A model generated the notes under the pieces. That model made no database searches. It saw only the letters and a list, made by a program, of their open reading frames with translations, and was not told the DNA's origin. From Bog-159 sp049516155 (GTDB taxonomy: Bacteria; Acidobacteriota; Terriglobia; Bryobacterales; Bryobacteraceae): a DNA stretch of 64,000 bases. Positions within the stretch are counted from its first letter, which is position 1. Every line of letters starts with the position of its first letter. The stretch spans positions 6,946 through 70,945 of the forward strand of contig JBEKTJ010000006.1 of NCBI GenBank assembly GCA_049516155.1, given 5' to 3'. Shown here piece by piece: positions 1 to 7,145 of the stretch. The position numbers and the translations under genes were made by a program.

Positions 1-91
1 TGGAGCTTTGTGCGCCCGCACCAAACCCTAACGTGCCAGCCAATAGAATTACGGCGGCAAGCGATCGAACCAAAAGCGATCTCTTAGACAT
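1..91 (-). CDS. N-terminus of a secreted protein (runs off left edge)
   Basis: Reading leftwards from an ATG at 91 gives 30 codons starting MSKRSLLVRSLAAVILLAG and continuing TLGFGAGAQSS. This is a textbook signal peptide: a basic n-region, a hydrophobic core, and an AxA-type cleavage site before Gln. An AGGAG Shine-Dalgarno sequence lies about 10 bases upstream (complement of ctcct near 103-107). The mature protein is outside the window, so its function cannot be told. It is divergent from the sigma-factor gene at 311, and the roughly 220 bp between them should hold both promoters. Confidence 0.6.
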   Translation of the reverse strand, partial: MSKRSLLVRSLAAVILLAGTLGFGAGAQSS

Positions 92-310
92 GTGTCGAAT
101 TCTCCTGTTGAGCGAGTGCGGCAGCAGCCGCCCACTTAATACGGCGCGATCCGTTCGGAAAACCCTTCAAGCATTTCCCGCACGAATCCTGGGTTGGGTT
201 AGTGAGTTGCGAATTGAAGGGTTTTTCACCCGGATTGCGCCGTATATATGTAAGTACGGCTAGTACGTGCGCGGGCCGAACTGTTCCCGGAAACCGGTTT
301 ATGATGAGAC

Positions 311-883
311 GTGCAAGATTCCCGCCAGGGAGAAATTACCGAGCTGCTGCATCGGTGGGAAGAGGGCGAACCGGGCGTAATCGACGCGTTGGCGCCGTTG
401 GTTTACGACCAGCTTCGCGGCATCGCCGAGGCTTGCCTGCGCCACGAACGTCCCGAGCACACCCTGCAGCCCACGGCGGTGGTGAATGAAGTCTTCGTGG
501 ACCTGCTGCGTATGCGGCGGGTGGCGCTCCACGACCGCGCGCACTTCTTCACTTTCGCGGCGCAGCTCATCCGCCGCATTCTCATCGACTCCGCGCGCAA
601 GGCCAAAACGGAAAAGCGCGGCGTGGGTTGGCAGCGCATCCCGCTGGACGCCGAACTGGCATGGCTGGGCGGCGAGGACACGGCCGAGTCGCTGGACCTT
701 TCCGCCGCGCTCAACGACTTGGCGGAGTTCGACGCCGATAAGACCCGCACCGTCGAGCTGCATTTCTTCCTGGGCTGCACGGTGGATGAAACCGCTGAGA
801 TTCTCGAAGTCTCGCGGAGCACCGTCGAGCGCAACCTGCGTTTTTCCCTGGCATGGCTGGGCCAGCGCCTGCGCCCGGCCTGA
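311..883 (+). CDS. ECF-type RNA polymerase sigma factor (Sigma70_ECF, acidobacterial type)
   Basis: This 190-residue protein should direct RNA polymerase to a stress or signal regulon. The N-terminal region 2 contains LQPTAVVNEVFVDLL and the RRILIDSARKAKTEKRG stretch typical of the PF07638/TIGR02999 group common in Acidobacteria and Planctomycetes. Region 4 near the C-terminus (TVDETAEILEVSRSTVERNLRF) is the helix-turn-helix that reads the -35 element. The only in-frame start consistent with the family N-terminus is the GTG at 311; the ribosome site is weak. It ends 11 bases before the likely start of the kinase gene, so the two are probably co-transcribed. No anti-sigma gene is seen; the adjacent kinase is the likely controller, by inference. 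Confidence 0.93.
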   Translation: MQDSRQGEITELLHRWEEGEPGVIDALAPLVYDQLRGIAEACLRHERPEHTLQPTAVVNEVFVDLLRMRRVALHDRAHFFTFAAQLIRRILIDSARKAKTEKRGVGWQRIPLDAELAWLGGEDTAESLDLSAALNDLAEFDADKTRTVELHFFLGCTVDETAEILEVSRSTVERNLRFSLAWLGQRLRPA

Positions 884-894
884 AGGCGACACCT

Positions 895-3696
895 ATGCTG
901 CCCGCTGAGTTGGAGCGATTTCGCCAGGCGGAAAAGATCTTCCACGCGGCGCTGGCGAAGTCCGCCGGCGAAGATCGCGACACGCTGATCCGGGAAAGTT
1001 GCGGCGGCGACGAGAGCTTGCGGACCGAAATCTTCGGCTTGCTCGCGAACGACGAGCGCGCGCGCACCGCCGCGCCTCCGGCCGCCGAACGGCTGCCCCG
1101 CTTCGGGGTCTGGCAGGCGTTGAAACTGCTGGGGCGCGGCGGCATGGGCACCGTGTACCTCGCCGAACGGGCCGACGGTATCGTGCAGATGACGGTCGCG
1201 GTGAAAGTAGTCCCGCTGGCGCTGGCCTCGCCCGCCATCGAAGAACGCTTCCGCCGCGAGCGCCAGTTCCTGGCCAGCCTGGATCATCCCCGGATCGCGC
1301 GCCTGATCGATGGCGGCGTCTCCGATACGGGCCTTCCATACCTGGCGATGGAATTCGTCGATGGACTGACCATCGATCGCTTCTGCGACGCGCGGCAACT
1401 GGATGTCCGCGCCCGCATCGCCCTGGTGCGCCAGGTGCTGGAAGCGCTGGCCTACGTACACAGCCGCCAGGTGATTCATCGGGACCTGAAAGCATCCAAC
1501 ATTCTGGTTGCCGAAGGCGGCCAGGTAAAGCTGCTGGATTTCGGGACCGCGCGATTGGTCGACGCCACCGCCGAAGCGGCCATCACCAAGACCGGCGTGT
1601 TTGCCTTCACGCCGGAATACGCCAGCCCGGAGCAGGTGCGCGGCGAGCCGTTGACATTCGCTTCCGACATTTATTCGGCAGGAGTTCTAGGCTATCGCCT
1701 GTTGACCGGCCGATTGCCCTACCGGATCGCCGATCGATCGCCGGCCGCCATGGCGCGCGCGATTGCGCGCGTCCAGCCGGAACCCTCCGGGATCGAGGCT
1801 CCGCTCGACGCTGTTCTCGCGAAAGCGCTGCGCAAGGATCCCGCCGGCCGCTATCAGTCCGCAACCGAAATGGATGCCGACCTGGCGCGTTACCTGGAAG
1901 GACAGCGGGTCCGCGCGCGGAGACCGCGCAAGAGGTTTTGGGGCGCGCTGGCGGCCGGCCTAGTCATTTTCGCCGCCGGTATCTTGGGGTGGCGTACGCT
2001 ACGCGCCCTTGACGGCGCTCATCGCCTTATCCCTTTTGATGCAGGCGTGCCGAACGCCATGCAACCGGCCCTTTCCAACGACGGGAAGTGGCTGGCGTTC
2101 GCGGCGTCTCCGTCCGGAGAAGAGGGCGGGCATCCGGAAATTTGGCTCAAGCCGATGCCCAACGGCGCGCCGAAACGCGTAACCACCGGCGAAGCAGCCA
2201 ACGACGAACCTTCGCTTTCGCCCGACGGCCGATGGCTGGCCTTCCATTTCACGCGCCAGCCCGCCGGCATCTATTTGCTGCCGTTGCCGCCTGTGGGCGG
2301 TGCGCCGCGGTTGCTTGTGGCCGGCGGGCGCGTCCCGCGCTTTTCGCCTGATGGAAAGTGGATCGCTTATCTGAACACCGGTGAGAATGGCGGGGACATT
2401 CCGGCTGCCAACACACGCATGTTGTACGTGGTGCCGGCGCAGGGAGGCGCGCCGGTACGGCTGGCAATGGGTTCAGCGTCGGTGCAGGGGGTCGCGTGGA
2501 GCTCCGACAGCCAGAGCGTACTCTTTCTGGCCGCCGACGAATTCGCGATGCTGGGACTCTGGAGAGCCCCGCTAAATGGCGGCGCGGCTGCACTGGTACC
2601 CGAATTCAGTTACGATTTACCTCTGAGCTCACGCGCCTGTGCGGTGACCGGAGATCGGTTCCTTTATATGAGCGCCAATGAATTCGTCCCGTCGTTGGGC
2701 GAATTCCCGCTCAAGCCCGGCCCCGGCGCCGTCCGGTACTCCACAGCGCAAGGACGTTTACGGGGGGAGGTACGGGCGGAGAATGCCGGTTGCACGGCAT
2801 CCGCCAGTGGCGCCATTCTGGCCGATGCGGCAGACAACCGGTCAAGCGCCTGGGTGCTGCCGATTGACCCAGCAAGCGGCCATGCGCGCGGACCACTCGC
2901 GCCCCTGACCAAACTGGAGCCCGGCATCCAGCAGCCGCGATTTGCCCCGGATGGCGCATCGTTCCTTTTCCCGCAACCCGGTCTGGCGAGTTTCCTGCAA
3001 GACTATCGGACCGGGTCGCGTACGCCATTGCCGGGAGCCACGGAAATGAGTTCCGACGGCCTGTTTATTCTTGAGGCGAGTCGACGGATTCCCGGCAGAA
3101 GCTCTGAGATTTTCAAGGTTCTGAATCTCAAGACTGGGGAAGCCTGGGGCCAGGTCATATCCCCGGGTGTAATCTGGGATCTTTCACCGGGCGGCCAATG
3201 GGTGCTGGCGGCCAGCGCGGCGCTGCACCGGGCGATCATGGTCTGGGATACCCGCACCGCCGAGCATCAGGCGATATATGCGCATCCCACCGCGAACCTG
3301 TACCTGGCCAATTTCTCGCGGGACGGGCGCTGGGCGCTGTTCTCCTCGGAAGAGCGCGGCCGCCAGCCGCATATGTGGGCCGCGCCGTTTCGGGGACTGC
3401 AGAGTGTTTCAGCTACGGAATGGGTGGATCTGGGACAAGGCGATTATCCGCGATGGTCTCCGGCCGGCGGACGCATCTACTTTACGCAGGTGCACGATGG
3501 CTTCGAGTGCATCTTTACGCGCGCGGTGGATCCCGTGACGAAGCGGCCCGATGGCCCGGTAACAGATGTGCAGCACTTCCACGGTCGGCTGACGGTGGGG
3601 GGCCTGCGGCCGGGCACTTTCCGTATCTCAGTGGCGCAAGACAAGATTGCGTTTTCGCTCGGCGAACAGACGCACCGCCTGCTGCAGTGGCGGTGA
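895..3696 (+). CDS. Membrane Ser/Thr protein kinase with extracytoplasmic TolB/WD40-like propeller
   Basis: This PknB-type kinase is predicted to sense outside conditions through a C-terminal beta-propeller and signal inside, probably to the sigma factor encoded just upstream. Counting from ATG 895 (933 aa), the Gly-rich loop is GRGGMGTVY at 80-88, the ATP-site lysine is K104, the catalytic loop is HRDLK at 195-199, DFG is at 215-217 and TPEYASPEQ at 239-247. A single membrane helix follows at about 349-367. The remainder carries repeated blades with motifs such as SPDGRWLAF and FSPDGKWIAY. An in-frame ATG at 853 also exists, but it overlaps the sigma gene and adds a non-conserved stretch. 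The architecture matches many Solibacter kinases. Confidence is high for the kinase fold and moderate for pairing with the sigma factor. Confidence 0.93.
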   Translation: MLPAELERFRQAEKIFHAALAKSAGEDRDTLIRESCGGDESLRTEIFGLLANDERARTAAPPAAERLPRFGVWQALKLLGRGGMGTVYLAERADGIVQMTVAVKVVPLALASPAIEERFRRERQFLASLDHPRIARLIDGGVSDTGLPYLAMEFVDGLTIDRFCDARQLDVRARIALVRQVLEALAYVHSRQVIHRDLKASNILVAEGGQVKLLDFGTARLVDATAEAAITKTGVFAFTPEYASPEQVRGEPLTFASDIYSAGVLGYRLLTGRLPYRIADRSPAAMARAIARVQPEPSGIEAPLDAVLAKALRKDPAGRYQSATEMDADLARYLEGQRVRARRPRKRFWGALAAGLVIFAAGILGWRTLRALDGAHRLIPFDAGVPNAMQPALSNDGKWLAFAASPSGEEGGHPEIWLKPMPNGAPKRVTTGEAANDEPSLSPDGRWLAFHFTRQPAGIYLLPLPPVGGAPRLLVAGGRVPRFSPDGKWIAYLNTGENGGDIPAANTRMLYVVPAQGGAPVRLAMGSASVQGVAWSSDSQSVLFLAADEFAMLGLWRAPLNGGAAALVPEFSYDLPLSSRACAVTGDRFLYMSANEFVPSLGEFPLKPGPGAVRYSTAQGRLRGEVRAENAGCTASASGAILADAADNRSSAWVLPIDPASGHARGPLAPLTKLEPGIQQPRFAPDGASFLFPQPGLASFLQDYRTGSRTPLPGATEMSSDGLFILEASRRIPGRSSEIFKVLNLKTGEAWGQVISPGVIWDLSPGGQWVLAASAALHRAIMVWDTRTAEHQAIYAHPTANLYLANFSRDGRWALFSSEERGRQPHMWAAPFRGLQSVSATEWVDLGQGDYPRWSPAGGRIYFTQVHDGFECIFTRAVDPVTKRPDGPVTDVQHFHGRLTVGGLRPGTFRISVAQDKIAFSLGEQTHRLLQWR

Positions 3697-3894
3697 AAAG
3701 CGCGATCCGAACTGTTTCATTTTGGGGCACGCATCTCATCTTTGTACAGCTTACAACCCAGCACCCGATTTAAGTTAGTGCAATAGGAGGACTTAAGCGA
3801 AGCTGGTTGTGGCCCTGCCCATGCACATCACAAGATCATCGGTGGTGCGCCTACCGGCCATCCGGTAACAAATTGGAAAAGGGAGTTTATTGAT

Positions 3895-4071
3895 ATGAAG
3901 ACGTTCTGTGCGCGCTTATGGCGTGAGGAGCAGGGTCAGGACCTGATCGAATATACCTTGATGCTGGCCTTCGTAGCGTTGGCCTCCGCGGCGTTGTTTT
4001 CGTCCGCTGGCTCGAGCATCAATCAAATCTGGTCGAAAACCAACTCGCAATTGAGCACCGCCGCGAGCTAG
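3895..4071 (+). CDS. Flp/Fap-type IVb pilin subunit (58 aa)
   Basis: A very short gene encodes MKTFCARLWREEQGQDLIEY and then a hydrophobic stretch (TLMLAFVALASAALFSS) with a small polar tail. The EEQGQDLIEYTLMLAF pattern is the class IVb prepilin signature: cleavage by a TadV-type peptidase after Gly14, Glu at mature position 5, Tyr next to it. The mature subunit would form Flp pili used for surface attachment. A GGGAG ribosome site precedes the ATG at 3895. No tad/cpa assembly genes (tadA, rcpA, tadB/C, tadV) occur in this window, so the subunit is an orphan here and would depend on machinery elsewhere. The gene is often missed because of its length. Confidence 0.85.
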   Translation: MKTFCARLWREEQGQDLIEYTLMLAFVALASAALFSSAGSSINQIWSKTNSQLSTAAS

Positions 4072-4128
4072 GCCGTTGGCTGGGCATTGGATGCCACCTG
4101 CGCATTTCGATCTAGGGAAGGAAGCCGC

Positions 4129-4971
4129 ATGGTTTCCTTGCTGAAATCCCAAAATCCGGATGGCGGCTGGCCTTACCAGCGGGGCGGGCCGTCCTGGACT
4201 GAGCCAACGGCGTACGCACTGTTGGCGCTCTTCAGGCAGAGGCCGGTCGCTGAACCGATCCGCAGGGGACTGCGGTGGCTGCATGCCGCGCAACGTCCCG
4301 ATGGCGGTTGGCCGCCACAGCCGGCAGTCCGCCAGAGCGCCTGGGTGACTGCTGTTGTTGCGTTGCTGGGACCAGCGGCGCTGGGGGCAGATACCTATCG
4401 ACCCGGCATTGCCTGGATCGTACGGCAAAGCGGTGAAGAGACCAGCTTTCTGAGCCGCGTGCAGCGACTCTTAACGGGAAATTCCCAAACCGATCCTGGC
4501 TGGGCGTGGTTTCCAGGGACTAGCGCGTGGGTGACTCCTACGGCTTTGTCAATGCTGGCCCTGCGGAAGGCTCCGCAGTGCACCGAATCGGCGCGGATCG
4601 TTACGCGCCTGCAGATGGGAGTCGCGTGCCTGTTGCAGCACGCCTGTAGTGACGGTGGCTGGAACTATGGCGCCGCGCGGGCGTTGGACTTCGATGCCCA
4701 TTCCTATCCGGAGACCACCGGCGTGGCGTTGCTGGCATTGACCGGCAAGGACTCGCCGGTTATCCGCAAGGCCTGCCGTTGGGCGCAGGCGCAATTGCCC
4801 AAGTGCCAAACCTCGGAAGGCGAAAGTTGGCTGCGCCTGGGATTGCTGGCCCACGGGCAGCTTCCATCGGACACTCCTCTGCCGTTGCGTTCGCCCCGGA
4901 CCATCCAAAATGCCGCCTTAGCCTTGCTGTCCTCGGACGCCATCGAGGGCCGTAATTCATTTCTTGAGTAA
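4129..4971 (+). CDS. Prenyltransferase/squalene-cyclase-type alpha-alpha barrel repeat protein
   Basis: About 280 residues from ATG 4129, preceded by GGAAGG. The protein is built from repeats resembling the QW motifs of terpene cyclases and prenyltransferases: SQNPDGGWPYQRGG near the start, AQRPDGGWPPQ near 65, and CSDGGWNYGA near 180. Conserved TALSMLAL and TTGVALLAL helices lie between them. It is far shorter than squalene-hopene cyclase (about 630 aa) and I see no DXDD catalytic motif, so a cyclisation reaction cannot be claimed. It lies 57 bases after the pilin gene and its TAA directly abuts the ATG of the DUF362 gene, so the two are translationally linked. Confidence 0.7.
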   Translation: MVSLLKSQNPDGGWPYQRGGPSWTEPTAYALLALFRQRPVAEPIRRGLRWLHAAQRPDGGWPPQPAVRQSAWVTAVVALLGPAALGADTYRPGIAWIVRQSGEETSFLSRVQRLLTGNSQTDPGWAWFPGTSAWVTPTALSMLALRKAPQCTESARIVTRLQMGVACLLQHACSDGGWNYGAARALDFDAHSYPETTGVALLALTGKDSPVIRKACRWAQAQLPKCQTSEGESWLRLGLLAHGQLPSDTPLPLRSPRTIQNAALALLSSDAIEGRNSFLE

Positions 4972-5934
4972 ATGCGAATGTCCGGCATAAATCGGCGCGA
5001 GTTCTTGACAGGGTCGGCGGGCGGTCTGCTTTTGGCTGGCTGCGGGCGGCGTAAAACCGTGCGCCGCGAGACGCTGGTTTCGGTTGCGCGGCGGCCCGAT
5101 TACACCCAGGAATTGTACGGCGAGCTGCGCCGCGTCCTGGCTGAATTTCCACTCGACGTCCGCGGCAAACGCGTACTGCTCAAACCTAATCTCGTCGAGT
5201 TCGAGCCCGGCAGCCCCATCAATACACATCCTCTCCTGGTACATGCGGCTTTGGAAGCTTTCCGCGAATTGGGGGCGGAGGTCATGATCGGGGAAGGCCC
5301 CGGACACCGCAGGAACACGCTGGATATGGCGGAAGCCGCGGGTTATTTCGAGACCATCCCACGATTCGAAGAAATCTTCACCGATCTGAACCTTGATCGC
5401 GTGGCCGAAGTCCGGCTGGCGCATCCCCAGTCGCGGCTGCAGTCGATCTACCTGGCCCAATCGGCAATGTCTTGCGACCTGCTGGTTTCCATGCCCAAAA
5501 TGAAGACACATCACTGGGTAGGGGCCACCCTGAGCATGAAGAACCTGTTCGGAACGGTGTCTGGTGGAGTGTACGGATGGCCCAAAAACATCCTGCACTG
5601 GGCCGGAATTCCCGGCTGTATTGCCGATTTATACAAAACACTGCCCGCGCATTTCGCCATTGTCGACGGGATTGTTGGGATGCAGGGCAACGGACCGATC
5701 CAGGGGACGCCCAAGCGCGCTGGAGTGGTGGTTGTGGGCACAGATCTGGCGGCGGTGGATGCGAGTTGTTGCCAGATCATGGGCATCGATCCACACCGGA
5801 TCGAATATCTGAAGCTTGCGGCGGGGGATGTGGGCGGGCTGATAAGATCGATTCACCAGATCGGCGAGCCGGTGGAGAGTGTCAGGACCCGGTTCGACCT
5901 GCTGCCCGAGTGGAGCGGGCTTCGCCAGTCTTGA
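4972..5934 (+). CDS. Tat-exported lipoprotein, DUF362 family
   Basis: The N-terminus NRREFLTGSAGGLLLAGCG combines a twin-arginine motif with a lipobox (LAGC), so the protein should be exported folded and lipid-anchored. The body matches the DUF362 family: RVLLKPNLVEF, GEGPGHRR, SMPKMKTHHWVGATLSMKN, and a late DASCCQIMGIDP segment. DUF362 proteins are often linked to iron-sulfur or radical chemistry, but no ferredoxin-like CxxCxxC cluster is present here, so the activity is unknown. The gene begins immediately after the stop of the terpene-cyclase-like gene; ATG 4978 is an alternative start. A roughly 640 bp apparently non-coding interval follows. Confidence 0.8.
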   Translation: MRMSGINRREFLTGSAGGLLLAGCGRRKTVRRETLVSVARRPDYTQELYGELRRVLAEFPLDVRGKRVLLKPNLVEFEPGSPINTHPLLVHAALEAFRELGAEVMIGEGPGHRRNTLDMAEAAGYFETIPRFEEIFTDLNLDRVAEVRLAHPQSRLQSIYLAQSAMSCDLLVSMPKMKTHHWVGATLSMKNLFGTVSGGVYGWPKNILHWAGIPGCIADLYKTLPAHFAIVDGIVGMQGNGPIQGTPKRAGVVVVGTDLAAVDASCCQIMGIDPHRIEYLKLAAGDVGGLIRSIHQIGEPVESVRTRFDLLPEWSGLRQS

Positions 5935-6576
5935 GCCTGGTTCACGGCAGAGTGCCGGTCAGCCTCCCGACGGCAGCCCCTTCGAGCCGGCATTTCGAGC
6001 TGGCAGCCAGGACCACGCGGGGATGCTCGGGGTCGAAGCAGGCTGCCATCAAGATCAGCAGTGCGCAATGTGGAGGTTGCAGGATCGAGAATCGCCGGCA
6101 CGTATCGGAGCCAACCGTCCGGCGTCGGCTTGCGCGGCGGGGCTTATCGCCGTAGAGCGGGAGCGGCCTATCCTACGGAAAAGCCAAACCGCGACCACCA
6201 GATTACTAGCGCCGCCTATGGTAGCGATCACGACCTCTCCGCCCGGCAGGCTTGCCGCGGCCGCTCCATCTAAGTTGCGCGCCCAACACCCGACTTCGGT
6301 GGTCGTAGTGACTACTTCATATCATTCACTTGGCAACCTGCCCGAGCCCGAGTCTACTCAGGATTTCTGTGAGATGCCAAAATCTTCAGAATCGACGGCG
6401 CGCGTCGAACTGCCGCCGATGCCCCGACATATTGCATCCCCGAAGCGCTCGGCCTCCAATTACACATCTGCAAGACCGGAAGACCGTGGCTATTCCGTCG
6501 CTGGGTGACGAAGGCCTGGCCCTTCCTAATTTCCCGCCCGTGGCGTTATGATTGTTCAGACCGAGGCGTCACTGGA
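5935..6576. other. Long interval without a convincing gene
   Basis: I found no reading frame here with a start, ribosome site and recognisable protein family. Overlapping open frames on both strands near 6060-6330 have similar hydrophobic composition (plus strand: PPMVAITTSPPGRLAAAAP; minus strand: ASLPGGEVVIATIGGASN). That is typical of GC-rich shadow frames. The last part should contain the promoter of the second sigma-factor gene. It could be gene debris, but nothing is identifiable. Confidence 0.4.
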
Positions 6577-7143
6577 TTGCAGACTGGCGAGTTCACCATC
6601 CTTCTCCGGCAGTGCAGCGGCGGCAACAAAGAGGCGCTGGACGCCCTGACTCCCGTGATATATGCAGAGCTGAAGAGGCTGGCGGCCGGCTGCATGCGGC
6701 AGGAGCGTCCGGCCGTCACGCTGCAGCCCACCGCGCTCATTCATGAAGCCTATCTGCGGCTCGTCGACCAGCATCTGCCGGATTTCCAGAGCCGCGCGCA
6801 CTTCTTCGGCGTCACGGCGCGGATCATGCGGCAGATCCTGATCTCCGCGGCGCGTCGTCGATCGGCCGAAAAGCGCGGCGGCGGCCATCGCATCGAAATG
6901 CCCGCCGACGTGCCAATTCCGGCGGCGCAATCCGAGGAACTGCTCGCCGTGGATGAAGCCTTGGAGCGATTGGCCGCCCAAGACGAGCGTAAAGCCAGGG
7001 TCGTCGAATTGAAATACTTCGGCGGCTTATCGCGTGAGGAAATCGCGGAAGCGCTGGGCCTGTCGCTGGCCACCGTCAAACGGGATATCGCGCTGGGCGA
7101 AGCTTGGCTTCGGCGGGCGCTCACCGGCGGATCGCCGCAATAG
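6577..7143 (+). CDS. ECF-type RNA polymerase sigma factor (second copy of the module)
   Basis: This is a homologue of the sigma factor at 311-883, with the same LQPTALIHEAYLRLVD, RIMRQILISAARRR and SAEKRGGGHRIEM segments in region 2. Region 4 ends LSREEIAEALGLSLATVKRD. The frame is open from 6505, but similarity to the family begins around residue 25, so TTG 6577 (188 aa) is the best start; no ATG sits nearby. The TAG is followed after 2 bases by the kinase ATG, so the pair is tightly coupled. The regulon and the signal are unknown. Confidence 0.92.
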   Translation: MQTGEFTILLRQCSGGNKEALDALTPVIYAELKRLAAGCMRQERPAVTLQPTALIHEAYLRLVDQHLPDFQSRAHFFGVTARIMRQILISAARRRSAEKRGGGHRIEMPADVPIPAAQSEELLAVDEALERLAAQDERKARVVELKYFGGLSREEIAEALGLSLATVKRDIALGEAWLRRALTGGSPQ

Positions 7144-7145
7144 CC

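Noticed and set aside
403..1479. Long minus-strand open frame over the first sigma/kinase pair
   Set aside because: It is antisense to two well-supported genes, has His/Gln/Arg-rich composition and no family resemblance; typical shadow frame in GC-rich DNA.
5935..6576. Opposing hydrophobic frames between the DUF362 gene and the second sigma gene
   Set aside because: Both strands look equally protein-like, which points to base composition rather than a gene; no start or ribosome site.
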